A DNA stretch of 64,000 nucleotides, taken from positions 248,001-312,000 of the forward strand of contig JACATO010000626.1 of NCBI GenBank assembly GCA_018389105.1, in the 5' to 3' direction. Every line of letters begins with the position of its first letter. Position 1 is the first letter of the stretch. The notes beneath the pieces were generated by a model. The model was not told the DNA's origin. It ran no database searches and saw nothing but the letters and a program-made list of their open reading frames with translations. The stretch comes from Nautilus pompilius (lineage: Eukaryota; Mollusca; Cephalopoda; Nautilida; Nautilidae). Shown here in pieces: positions 11,556-22,240 of the stretch. A program made the position numbers and the translations under genes.

Positions 11556-12215
11556 AAAATTAATTATCACTGATGATGCTGAGCCAGTCAGTTCCTTTTA
11601 TCAACTCATCCTGAAGAATTTTTTTACCAAATGACAGAGGAGACCAACAGATACACTACACAAATGCAGAGGTAAGTAGCCACACCAAAACACCCGGAGA
11701 GACACTACCAATGAGGAAATGAAGGCTTTCATGGCAGTAAACATCAACATGAACCTTCATTCCATTCCATTAATCAACAATTTTTGGAGTATGGTGAATA
11801 GACTGAATGTAACCCAGCAGCATCAAAGATTAAGACATTAAAGAGATTAAAGAAATTGAATCAATATTGGCACATCTGCAACAACAGTTGCACACCTGCT
11901 GATAATGATCCTAAAATGAGACTTCTTGATGTAGCTGTACCAACAAAGACTTCATACTGGATATTGAGAAAAGTCTGAGGGGGTCTTCTGCTTCTGGAAA
12001 TTGAAGCTTACCAAAAGAAAAGGTGCACCTTGACAAACAAGGTCATCTCATCCTATTGTGGAAAGCAGGAAAAAGTGAAAACGTGTACTATGCTTCAGGA
12101 GTGATTGAAAAACCTCGTCTCATCATGGAGTGGAGATCTTTTTCAACTGCCTGGTCTGTGTCGTTCCCCTCCTGTGCAGGGTGGAATGTTTCACTGACCA
12201 CTTCCTGGAAGTGAG
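11556..12215 (+). pseudogene. piggyBac-like transposase remnant, second copy
   Basis: On the + strand, NEEMKAFMAVNINMNLHSIPLINNFWS (about 11715-11795) matches the piggyBac block before the catalytic core. Downstream LPKEKVHLDKQGHLILLWKAGKSENVYYASGVIEK (about 12006-12110) resembles the PGBD segment (LPxExxxxxLKxGexxxLxWKDKRDVYxLST) that follows the second aspartate region. The blocks lie in different frames with stops between. The part between them is short, so the central catalytic region is probably deleted. DNA near 11825-11880 resembles the first piggyBac copy at 2.9 kb, so both belong to one family, in opposite orientations. Confidence 0.6.
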
Positions 12216-13120
12216 CAATTTTACTATATTTGTTGACTTTTGACACTGTAAATTGAGTTTTTAATTTTGGACATATTTCTTTTTTCTTTGGATTACTAAA
12301 CTTTGTGTTAAGTCATTAAATAACTTTTTAGTATGTGTTTTTTTTAATAATTTTGATCAGGTGGGTGCTACATATCCAGAGTTATCCAATACTGAAAGAA
12401 TTACTTTAATTAATCAACAAGCAAGATTATAAGCAGGCACTAGGCAATGGACCATTGCACGGCCAAATTTATTCCCGGGCTGGCAGCCAACACAGCTGCT
12501 CTTCAGTCACTACTAGGAAAAGAGTAGGTTCTGTCAAGTTGAAAGAAACTCATTTTGGGGCCCAAGACTCCAAAAGTGAGTGAAGATCTCACATGATGCA
12601 TCTAAGTGCTTTAGCATCATGAAGGATGCTGGTGACTACTTTCACTATGCTTCACAAAGTATGAAAATTGTGTATAATTATGCATAAACAGAAAAGGTGG
12701 CTGGTCAGTACTTGTTAGCTGCTAATACAGATTCAGAGAAAGGCAATAAATGATGCAAAGCTATGAATGTAGAAGATGATGCTAAATTTTCAATCCTATA
12801 AACTCAAAAGCAATCACTATTTGAGCTTCTCTGGTAATACTGCTAACACTATTTTAAAGGCACATCCAGCACTATCTCCAGAGATCAGAACAAGAGACAC
12901 AAATCAAGGTCCATCAACAGTTAAGAATATACTACCAACGTTTCAATAAAAGTGGGCAGAGATTACCAACAATACATAAAACCTATTTACAGGTAGTGCT
13001 AACAGCAATTAGGCATACTGATAAAACTGACTGTTCTAACCCATATCACACCTTTGCATTAAAGTTTAGCAGGTTTAAAGAGTTTTTATAAAGGGTCAAA
13101 AAAGCTGATACAGAATATAT
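12216..13120. other. Decayed sequence, unassigned
   Basis: Composition is a little less AT-rich than average between 12440 and 12600, but the reading frames are short and broken. It may be further debris of the fossil integrase element that follows. No ends were found. Confidence 0.3.
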
Positions 13121-13589
13121 CTATGAAAGACATCTGGGTTTATAGAATTTTAAACACTGCCAGGGAATACCTGCGTCTGGAAAGATCAGACTAGCTTCAC
13201 TCACCTCAGAATTCCAGCAGCAGTGATAAGTGACAAGGGAACTCAATCAAGAGATTTTATAAAATTTGCAAGACAGTGCAAGTTTAATGAAATCATCAGC
13301 AATCTGCAGTCCAACAGCTTGGTAGAAAACTGCATGAGGGTTATTAAGAGAAAATAAAGCATTAGTGACGAACGTATGGTTTGTGGCTACATGAAACATA
13401 GCACTTTGAAGTGTCTACAAATGATGTTCATCTGTCACTATAAATATATTTTTCTTGTTTCTTTCTGGTGGGATGCATGTAATGCAATCCATGTTCAACT
13501 TCTGCCCAGTTCATTTCAGTCAAAAGTGGAAATTAAGACCAATCAGGAATGGTGAGCTTATGCAACTTTCAATGTCCACGTTGAGCGAG
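13121..13589 (+). mobile_element. Fossil LTR-retrotransposon fragment, Ty3/Gypsy-type integrase
   Basis: The + strand around 13210-13370 resembles the integrase core of Ty3/Gypsy-class elements: a phrase of the form 'IPxxVISDxGTQ', then 'FxxFARxxxF', then 'SNSLVENCMRVIKR' in the place of the family's 'SNGxxERxVxxxK'. The fragment is broken and looks old. No long terminal repeats, capsid or reverse transcriptase region was seen. The hAT element that starts at 13598 inserted immediately downstream. Confidence 0.45.
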
Positions 13590-13896
13590 CTGTAATTCAG
13601 GGGTGGGAAAACTGCGGCCTGCAAACGTTCTTGCATGGCGATGTCAATTTGTGCGGTCCCAGACATTCTCACATAGAATAATGTGCTTAACGAGACTACA
13701 ATGAGATTTCATGGCCATGTTTAAACAGAAACGGATGATAGCGATGGACGTAGTATTATGTTAGAGTCTTTTAATATATATATTAACATATATTTCAAAT
13801 TTTGTTATCCTAACAATGAGTGATACAAAAACTGCAAAAAAACGGTAAATTGAAGATGAATGCCGTATGTTTAACAAGGAATGGACGTACAAATAT

Positions 13897-16268
13897 CACT
13901 GTGCAACACAAAATTTTCCACATAAACAAAAATAGGTGATTTTGGTCAAATCGAAGGTGCTGAGTTCAAAAATGCACCTTAAAACATTGTATTACATCTA
14001 GACTTTTTTGTTATTGTGCTATGTATATGTTATTGTGATATGTATATAGGCATCCGAGTTCAAACAGCTGTAGAAATTCAAGGAGTGAATCGACAGAGCT
14101 GAAATTTGGTGAACTGATGGCAGGATGAATTCTCAGTGGAGTTCTATATCTGTTTCAGGATGAACTGGCCCATTTCTGGACCAGTCGACCTGGGACATCG
14201 GATGTAAGGAACCAGTTTTCAATGTCCAATCAAGGCAAAATATGTTGATATCAACTCGGATTGAAGAGGCTGTCAAATGAATGTATATTTACAACGTAAT
14301 TGAGGCCAAGAGGACAATAAAACTAGTCAGTGCCTACCACATAACAGATTCTTTGCCCCTTTCTATGGCATCCAGACGAGGTTGTGCGAATAATCCAACT
14401 AGTTTTTGTTATGTTTGCGGCAAATTTACCAAAAAATCACAGCAGAGAAGAATTACAGATCTGGTCAAAGTTGCATACCATTCTTACTTCAAAGTCAAAC
14501 TTGAAGACCAGGACAAAAGTTGGGCGCCTCATATAAATTGCAATACTTGCTATTCTGGTCTCACAAAATGGATGAAAAGCACTGGAAAAATTCCCTTTGC
14601 AATTCCAATGGTTTGGAGAGAACCAAAGGATCACTCAACAGATTTTTACTTTTATATGACAAAGATATCTGGGTATTCACCAGAACAAGCACAAAATAGA
14701 ATACCCTGACATCCACTCTGCTATAAAACCTGTATGAAGATCTTCTTGAAGTTGGCGGTAATTCAGAACCAGAAAACAGGAAGTGCTCATCTGCCAGTGA
14801 TTACAACCCTGATAAGGAGAATGACCCACAGTTGATAACACAATCTGAACTCAATGACCTGATTCGTGATCTAAAGCTAACCAAGGATAATTCAGAATTG
14901 CTTGGTTCAAGGCTGCGGCAATGGAACTTGTTGGCACCTGGATACACTGGTCTCAGTTTACAGGAATCGCGGTGAAAAACTGGCCAGCTTTTTTGAAACG
15001 AAGGACAATTTTTGCTATTGTACAGATATCAATGGTTCGATGAATGAGCTGGGTTATTATCATAATCCGGATGAGTGGCGGCTGTTTATTGATTCTTCAA
15101 AGCTCAGTCTCAAGGCAGTCTTGCTGCACAATGGCAATATTAATCCATCTGTCCCAGTGGCCCATGCAACTGGAATGAAAGTCATACAAATCCATGGAAA
15201 CTATACTCAGTGCCATCAAATACAGTGAGCACAATTGGAGCATATGTGGGGATTTAAAAGTGATTGGCTTACTTACTGGAATGCAAAGTGGTTTTACAAA
15301 GTATTGCTGCTTCCTTTGTCTGTGGGCTAGCAGAGCCACTCAGAAGCATTGCCAAAAGAAAGAATGGCCAAGAAGAGAAAGATATGTACCTGGTGAAAGC
15401 AGTGTAATGCACCAACCATTACTAGTTCCTGAAAAAATTCTTCTACCACCACTGCACTTCAAATTAGGTCTAATGAAGAATTTTGTGCAGGCTATGAACA
15501 AGGAAGGTGATGGATTTAAGTACCTCAGAACAAAATTTACAAAACCGAAAGAAGGGATTTTCATTGGGCCTCAAATCAGAAAAACTCTTAATGATCCAGA
15601 GTTTGAGAAGCAGTTGACTGAATTGGAACCTAATGCTTGGAAATCCTTCAAAGCAGTTGTCACTGGTTTCTAAGGCAATAAGAAGAGGGAAAACTATATA
15701 GAGCTGGTCACCAAACTTATTGAAGATTACCATGTAATGGGTTGCCGCATGTCACTTAAAATGCATTTTTTATATTCACACTTGGACTTCTTTCCCCAGA
15801 ATATGGGAAGCGTTAGTAATGAACACGGAGAATGTTTTCATGAAGAAATTTCCTACATGGAGCAGCGATATCAGGGCAGATATAATTCAGCTATGATAGG
15901 AGATTTTTGTTGGTTTCTTCAGAGAGAATCGAGTGCAAGCTACAAGAGACACTCACGTAGTACAACACATTTCAAACAGAAGAAAGCTTCTGAATAAGCT
16001 GATGCCGGAAGTGATCGAACCATTCATGACAATGTACAAAACGTTTCTCACTGAAAAGTAATATAAAATCTTGACTTTTACTGAGTGGGACATATTATGA
16101 AAATCTTTGAGGTATTTATCCTTTGAACTATTTAACTTGCAATAACAAAAGATGTAGACATGCTAGAGAAAAACGGATGGTACCATTGAAATCAGCGTGT
16201 AAAAATTAACCGGAAACACCTAATTATACGCATTCGGGAAACAAAAAGTTGAGATTTGTTGTATAGTG
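13897..16268. mobile_element. CACTG-ended DNA transposon, Chapaev3/CMC-like, nested in hAT
   Basis: The left end reads CACTGTGCAACACAAAA and the right end, reversed, CACTATACAACAAAT. Weaker inverted similarity continues inward (AGGTG followed by a GGT/AAT-rich stretch and GCTGA.TTCAA). A 3-bp duplication TAT lies at 13894-13896 and 16269-16271, and excising insert plus one TAT rejoins the host hAT codons (TAC AAA TAT TTA TTT ACA). A subterminal AGGTG-N7-TCAAATC motif sits near 13937. The element carries one + strand gene. CAC termini with 3-bp duplications are described for Chapaev3 elements of the CMC superfamily; I infer that placement from ends, duplication and motifs only. Confidence 0.85.
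14368..15997 (+). pseudogene. Putative transposase of the CACTG-ended element
   Basis: The likely start is the ATG at 14368 (MASRRGCANNPTSFCYVC). N-terminal zinc-binding pairs C-x2-C (FCYVCGKF) and C-x2-C (INCNTCYS) flank a WAPH segment, suggesting a DNA-binding finger. Then come GIP-like FAIPMVWREPKDH; the first acid in WRLFIDSSKLSLK (codon 15091); the second in WSICGDLKVIGLLTGMQSGF (codon 15251), followed by CCFLCLW, the D...CxxC arrangement seen in CMC-type transposases; PPLHFKLGLMKNFV; and the third acid in GSVSNEHGECFHEE (codon 15821) before MEQRYQGRYNSAMIGDFCW. Length would be about 540 residues. Breaks: three frame changes (near 14710, 14925 and 15200) and one stop at 15671-15673. Similar proteins are common in invertebrates as uncharacterised; the enzymatic role is inferred. 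Confidence 0.8.
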
Positions 16269-18339
16269 TATTTATTTACAAATATTAGAAGTGAAGCAGT
16301 GTGTCTAATATGGCATAACAGTGTTGCTGTTTTTAAGGAGTATAATTTGAAGAGACATTTTCGGACTAAGCACAGAAACTTTGGAAGTAATTTATCAGAA
16401 AGTGAACTACAGTGAAGAGCCAATGACGTGTTGAGAAGTTTAAAACAACAACAAACTTTTTTTGTAAAACAAACAACCATACAAGAGGCTGCCACAAACG
16501 CCAGTTTTGTCCTTGCTTATAAAATTGCCAAACATAACAAAGCATTTTCTGAAGCAGAATTTTTAAAGGATTGTATGCTTGATGCTGTTGATATTGCATG
16601 CCCAGAAGTCAGAACAAAAATCGAAGCTATATCTTTGTCAAGGAGAACTGTAGTTCGTCGTATTGATGCTATTTTGTATAATCTGTTAGAACAACTACTT
16701 GAGGCTAGCAAGTCATTCGAGTGGTACTCACTAGCATTAGATGAGAGCACTGACATACAAGACACGGCACAACTGCTTGTGTTTATTAGAGGAATTGATG
16801 ATAATTTTGCAATTACTAAAGAGTTGCTGTCAGTTGAACCATTGAAGGATACCACAACTGGCCAAGATTTGTATGAATGTGTTAAAAACTGCTTGGATGG
16901 ATCTGGTTTACCTTGGAACAAGTTGGCAATCATTACAACAGATGGTGCACCTGCATTAACATGAAAACATGGCCTTGTAAAGCTGCTTAATGACCAAGTG
17001 GAAGGTGAGCATCCACTTCACACTGTGTTATCATTCCATTGCATTATTCACCAGGAAAGTCTGTGCAACTTTGTCTTGGATTTCAAAAATGTGATTGATC
17101 CTGTGGTATATGCCATTAACTTAATCTGAGCTAGGGGGCTAAATCACAGACAGTTCAGGAATCTGCTGGATGATATGGAGTGTGAATATTCAAATGTACT
17201 GTATGATAGCAATGTGCATTGGTTAAGCCTGGGAACTGTTTTGAGAAGAATGTGGAATCTGAGAGTAGAAATTTTGCTCTTTCTTGAAATGAAGAGTGAA
17301 TTTTTAAGTAACAAGGGTGTTTTTGTACATGAATTGTTTGTGGAAATTATTTCATTTCAAGTGAAACTAGCACTCTTTTCCAAACAACTGAGTGAGCACA
17401 ACTTTGTACATTTTTCATTGTTACAAACACAGACTGTCCCACAAGTCTGTTCAGAGAAATACAGTCAGCAGGTATCTGCTTTAAAAGATAAGTTTTCAAG
17501 GTGGTTTGCTGATTTTAAATCTATGGAAGATCAGTTCAATTTGCTGAGGCACCCTTTTTCATTTAATATTGAAGTAGCATCAAATGATCTCCAGTTGGAA
17601 TTAATTGATCTCCAAGCAGACAATACTCTGAAGGAGAGTTTTAAGAATATGAAACTGACCGAATTCTATGCATCACTCAGTACAGAGAAGTTTGGTAATT
17701 TGAAAATGTTTGCCAGAAAAATGTGTGTATTCTTTGCTTCAACCTGTATTTGTGAACAGACTTTCTCATGTATGAACATTAACAAATCAAAGAAAAAGTC
17801 TTTTCTAACAGACTCAATTTTGCACTCTGTCTTGCGTATAACTACAAGCATGCTGAATCCTGACTACAACAAACTTGTGCAGGATTGTGTGCAATTGCAT
17901 AAATGTCATTAAGAGTTTAACTGTTCAGTAACATTAAATTCAGTTTTATCTGTTACTTTCTTTGTGTACCAATAATACAGTTGTATGAATAATAATTGTA
18001 TTTTTGTGTGAAAATAACTTTTATTAAATTTATTATTTAGTAAAGTTAGTTTTTTGTTGAATGCAGCCCACTAGAGACCTCACGGATCTTCCATGTGGCC
18101 CTCGGGGAGAAAGGTTTGCCCACCCATGCTGTAATTGATGACTGATCTGACTCTGATGAAAGATCATCATATGGTAGAGCCAAACAGCCACACTGATCAG
18201 GTAATATTTTTGACTGGGAAACACTGTTTTATAATTTTAGCACATTTATTCACTTTTGTCATTGCAAGGGTCCTTTTAACGAATACTTGGTTGACCTGCA
18301 CATCCAGTTCACTGTTTATGTGCATGAGGATTTGCTGTT

Positions 18340-19300
18340 GTGCAAGTAAAAGTAAAAGAAAGAAGGTAGATAGGGAAGACTGCCTATTCCAAAAAAAAAT
18401 AAACTCAGGAATATTTGTTTGTGGAAATGGAAGGTTTGTGTTTTTGTTATGTTGTGAATCTTGGCAGTAATGTGGAAACCTAGAATGCTATTACACAATG
18501 AAGCAAGCAAAAAGCGCCAATATCTATGGATGCTGATCATTGAAGGGAAAATTTGATAAAGATTGTCTAATACTTGCTGGAAGTATTTCTTTCTGAGAAG
18601 AAAGGACTATTCAAGAGTGTCTTGCCTATTGTGCAAGACTGTTTTCGATTGAATTCAGGATATGGCTACAAATGTAGGGGTGTCACTAAAGAGCACAGAA
18701 AATTTGGGGCCTATTTTTCTTCTCCATAAATAAGAGTACAGATGCCACAAATATAAGCCAATTATCCTTCCTTGTTTGCTGTGTCACATGATTTTAAAGT
18801 CAAAGAAGAGTGGGCTGAATTTAATCCTATTGAAAATACTACAGGAGAGGATATATTAACCCCTATTAATGATGTGATTGGAAAAAGGAAAAGGAAGGAA
18901 ATGAAGAGGTTTAATCCAGACATTTATAATTTTATTGTATCACTGCAAAATTCATCAGAAGAACCTCTCTCTGTCTGACTGAAAATTGTGGTGTCATTTT
19001 TCATAGATACAGAAGGCTACTTTTTAAGAAAAATGGACTCAGAAATATTTCTCTGTGGAAATGCAGTCTTATTTGATGGTTGTGTGGTGAAGTTTGGAAA
19101 GTCATCAAAACTTGAGCCCTAAATAGTTGTCAGTTCAAGGAACTGCTGATATCCAATCAGAATGAAGTAGTGACCTCATGTACTTGTGACATGCACTGCT
19201 TCAATAGCAGCAAAATGTTAAAACAAGCCTTGATTTCCCAAATTTGAGGAAGCATATGATGAAAAATCCATTACTCTTCAGCAAAACTTATGTGAATAAC
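18340..19300 (+). pseudogene. Old hAT transposase remnant (GTF2IRD2-like), possibly two overlapping copies
   Basis: Around 18349-18470 SKRKKVDREDCLFQKKINSGIFVCGNGRFVFLLCCES resembles the N-terminus of GTF2IRD2-like transposases (KKRKVDxExRxFQxxWTxxYFFVExxGKxVCLxCxE). Around 18735-18880 the frames give KSTDATNISQL and then VSHDFKVKEEWAEFNPIENTTGEDILTPINDVIGK, matching LDESTDxTDxSQLLIFxRxVxxxFKxxEELxxLxxxxxTTxGEDI. At 19005-19080 a second N-terminus-like stretch (EGYFLRKMDSEIFLCGNAVLFDGC) appears, similar in DNA to 18370-18430. Stops and frame changes are frequent. It lies just outside the right end of the complete hAT at 18128 and is clearly older. Confidence 0.6.
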
Positions 19301-20021
19301 TATTCTTAAAAATAAAAATATCAAAATGCAACACCAGAACGAGTTTAACAGATGTGAATATAAAAAAACAACAACAACAAACGAACTACTGCATGTCTAC
19401 TTCAAAACTGCATCCAGATATCAATGCATTTCTGAGAAGAAAATAGGCATGGGCATCACATTAGTTCAGTAAAGGTAAGCCTATACATGTCTGTGTTACT
19501 GGATAAAGCACAGGTATGTTTGGTCCACCAGAGATATTTGAAAGTCCCATTTGGTGGTTAGTAAGGAAAGAGTTTACCACCCTTGTACTAAAACAACAGA
19601 AGCTAGCAATGCTAGAATATCAGGATATATCTCTGGAAAATTGAAAATTTCTCACACAAGTCCTAATGCATCAACAATCCATGAACAGATTGCAACTTAA
19701 AAGATACAAACACAAAACAGCCATAAATGTACTGCATCTTCTACAAAGAGGAAGAAACTATAAGACTCAAAATAACTTTTGCCATGTGAAGGTGGCCAGA
19801 AAAAGGCTGAATAATGAAAGAATCTGGTTCAAGATCATAATGGTGCAAATGCAGGGACACAGATGTTAACATAGCACTGGAGTCATGTCCTGACAACAAA
19901 GGAACAATTCAAGAAAAATCTAGAGGAATAAATATGTATCTTTAATAAAATTTTGCCACAAAGCAAGTTTATGTCCCTACACTTAGAACCATGTGACTTC
20001 ATCACCATCAGCAAGTCACAA
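19301..20021. other. Spacer, nothing recognised
   Basis: A short (CAA)n-like run occurs near 19365-19382. No coding or terminal motif is visible before the Tc1 element. Confidence 0.4.
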
Positions 20022-20023
20022 TA

Positions 20024-21293
20024 CAGGTGCACTCAAAAAATTAGAATATCGTGAAAGACTTCAATATTTTCTTTCAGAAAGTGAAAATTGTACATATTCT
20101 AGACTCATTACATGTAAACTAAAATGTTTCAAGCATTTTTTAATTTTAATTTTGATAATTACGGCCTACAGCTAAAAAAACAGAAAAAACGTATCTCAAA
20201 ATATTAGAATATTCCATTTCGAGTTTGAGTAAATCACCATTTATGCAGTATAAATACCATGAATCTTTCAGTCTGGTTCAGTACACACAACCACAATCAT
20301 GGAGAAGACTTCTGACTTGACAGTTGTCCAGAAGACACTCATTGACACCCTACACAAGGAGGGCAAGCTGCAGATGGTCATTGTTGAAAGGGCTGGCTGT
20401 TCACAGAGTGCTATATCAAAGCATATTGATGGAAAGTTGACTGGAAGGGGAAAATGTGGTAGGAAAAAGTGCACAAGCATGAGGGATGACAGCAGACTTG
20501 AGAGGATTATCAGGCAAAGCCGATTCAAGAACTTGGCGGAGCTTCACAAGGAGTGGACTGAAGCTGGAGTCAGTGCATCAAGAGCAACCATACGCAGACA
20601 TGTCCAGAAAATGGGCTACAAGTGTCGCATTCTTCCTAGTGAAGCCACTCCTGAACCAGAGACAATGTCAGAAACGTCTTACTTGGGCTAAGGAGAAAAA
20701 GAACAGGCTGTTGCTTAGTGGTCCAAAGTCCTCTTTTCAGATGAAAGTAAATTTTGCATTTCATTTGTAAATCAATGTCCCACAGTCTGGAGAAAGAGTG
20801 GAGAGGCACAGAATCCAAGTTGCTTGAAATCCAATGTGAAGTTTCCACAGTCAGTGATGATTTAGGGTGCCATGTCATCTGCTGGTATTTGTCCACTGTG
20901 TTTTCAGAGCACTTCATGCTTCCATCTGCTGACAAGCTTTATGGAGATGCTGATTTCCTTTTCCAGCATCTGCATTGATGCAGTGATTCGTGCAAAAGGA
21001 GCCCCGATCAAGTATTGAGTGCATAAATGAACATAATTTTCAGAAGTTCGACAATTCTATATTATAAATTCTTTTTTTATTGATCTTATGAAATATTCTA
21101 ATATTTTGAGATAGTGAATTTTTGATTTTCATGAGCTGTAAGCCGTAATCATGAAAATTAAAACAAAAAAAAGCCTTGAAATATTTCACTTTATGTGTAA
21201 TGAATCTAGAATGTATGAAAGTTTCACTGTTTGAATTAAATTACGGAAAAAATGAACTCTTCCACGATATTTAGATTTTTTGAGATGCACCTG
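20024..21293. mobile_element. Tc1-like element with about 200-bp inverted repeats and TA duplication
   Basis: The left end reads CAGGTGCACTCAAAAAATTA and the right end, reversed, CAGGTGCATCTCAAAAAATC. Each is flanked by TA (20022-20023 and 21294-21295). Inverted similarity extends roughly 200 bp inward on each side (20024-20220 and about 21090-21293), including TCTAGA.TCATTACA and CTCAAAATATTAGAATATT. The total of 1270 bp is short for an autonomous copy because the gene has an internal deletion. It is inserted within old hAT debris: hAT motifs occur on both sides. Confidence 0.92.
20299..21020 (+). pseudogene. Tc1 transposase with frameshift and deleted catalytic centre
   Basis: The start at 20299 opens MEKTSDLTVVQKTLIDTLHKEGK, the paired-like helix-turn-helix that binds the inverted repeats, followed by GRGKCGRKKCTS (GRPR-type hook) and ASRATIRRHVQKMGYKCR. 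Near 20640 the frame changes, continuing PLLNQRQCQKRLTWAKEKKN and then the first catalytic region (FQMKVNFAF for FSDESKFxxF), EKSGEAQNPSCLKSNVKF and GAMSSAG. The text then jumps from GDADFLFQH (the start of FQQD) straight to IDAVIRAKGAP near 20965-20995, so the second and third catalytic aspartates (about 110 residues) are gone. The C-terminal tail up to about 21016 is kept. The family is normally about 340 residues. Confidence 0.88.
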
Positions 21294-21499
21294 TATATTA
21301 AGTAGAAAGCAGCAAAAGACAGCCATAAGTATAGTCAAGCAAGCAGAATCATTAAAAAACTGTAGATTACATGCGTATATTTACAGCCCTGCCCACTTGT
21401 TAAATTTTAATATATTTACTTTTATGTTAAACATATTGTTTTTAATTTAAATGTGCAACAACTGTTGTTTTGAGTTGTGTGTGAGTGAAATTGCAGATA

Positions 21500-22240
21500 T
21501 TAGACAGTGGTGTGGCACTCAATAAAAAGCACTGATATTAATGACATTTCTCATTGTATGGAATAATAGAGAATTTTTATTGCTTGGAGCCACTGCATGT
21601 AACAACTAAAGCTAAAGGCACTATAGTGCTTTTATCAAACAATTTGAACACAGGAGTTGATAAAGAAATTACTTTGCCTACTAGGAACAGTTTGGCCACC
21701 CTGCATTCACCAAGAGAGCTTCCTTTGTGTGAAAATCTCAAATTCCCAACTTAATGCTGTAATGGCTGGTATGGTAAAAATTGTGAATTTTCTTGATTCT
21801 TGCTCAGCTCTAGTTCACAGAGTTAAGAAAACTGCTGGAAATAATATACTGTATGTATTCAGACATTTGTTTCCCAGTAAATTTTCCCTTGCTTATCCAT
21901 TGCAAAGTATTAGATTACCATGTAAAAATGACATCAAGGACTTTTTATCTAAAAGAGAAGAAAATTACCCTGAACTGGATGATAACGATAAGAGGCTTGC
22001 AAGCTCATGTTCCTGACTGAAATCATATCTTGTTCAAATGGAAAAACCTTCACCTACAGAGGTCAAAGAAAACAGTTTTGCATCTGTATGAAAGGTTGGA
22101 CACATTTGTTGCAAAACTGGTTGCTTTTCCAGGGAAATTTGCATGTCAAATTTTTTTTATTTCCCTCATCTTAAAGAGCTATCATCACACTATACTGTTG
22201 GTATCATTGAGGTGACTGGGGTTTCAATATGAAATTCTGG
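21500..22240 (+). pseudogene. hAT transposase remnant (middle part)
   Basis: Around 21510-21535 the + strand reads STDINDISH, like the first catalytic region of hAT (DESTDxxDxSQ). Around 21560-21640, in other frames, come ENFYCLEPLHVTTKAKG (xxLCxxPLxxTTKGxDI) and, around 21750-21800, NAVMAGMVKIVNFLDS (LNxVVxxVVKIVNFIxS), the segment before the RWLS block. Later frames to 22240 (FLFP-like FPHLKEL near 22160) fit weakly. Many stops. The Tc1 element at 20024-21293 separates it from hAT debris at 18.3-19.3 kb, and both may have been one old element; this is inference. Confidence 0.5.

Larger units (their letters stand above)
13816..17912 (+). pseudogene. hAT transposase, GTF2IRD2-like, interrupted by an insertion
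   Basis: The gene starts MSDTKTAKKR at 13816, continues IEDECRMFNKEWTYKY up to 13896, is broken by the nested element, and resumes at 16272 as LFTNIRSEAVCLIWHNSVAVFKEYNLKRHFRTKH. Removing the insert plus one TAT restores the frame exactly. The second zinc-binding cysteine of the BED-like finger is a tryptophan (CLIW). The first catalytic acid is in WYSLALDESTDIQDTAQL, the second in IITTDGAPALT, and the third with the dimerisation domain in STCICEQTFSCMNINKSKKKSFLTDSILHSVLRI, ending at 17912. There are no frameshifts but four stops: TAA at 13846, TGA near 16412, TGA at 16962-16964 (glycine expected) and TGA near 17127 (arginine expected, CGA to TGA). From 17175 on, 245 residues are intact. Total about 570 residues, normal for the family. 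Confidence 0.9.
13598..18128. mobile_element. Complete hAT DNA transposon, GTF2IRD2-like, split by a nested element
   Basis: The left end reads CAGGGGTGGGAAAACTGCGGCC and the right end, reversed, CATGGGTGGGCAAACC, an imperfect inverted repeat of the well-known CAGGGGTGGGCAAAC hAT type. Identical 8-bp duplications CTGTAATT flank it at 13590-13597 and 18129-18136. Its total length is 4531 bp, of which 2372 bp plus a 3-bp duplication belong to the nested element at 13897-16268; the original hAT was about 2.16 kb. It carries one + strand transposase gene. Confidence 0.92.
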
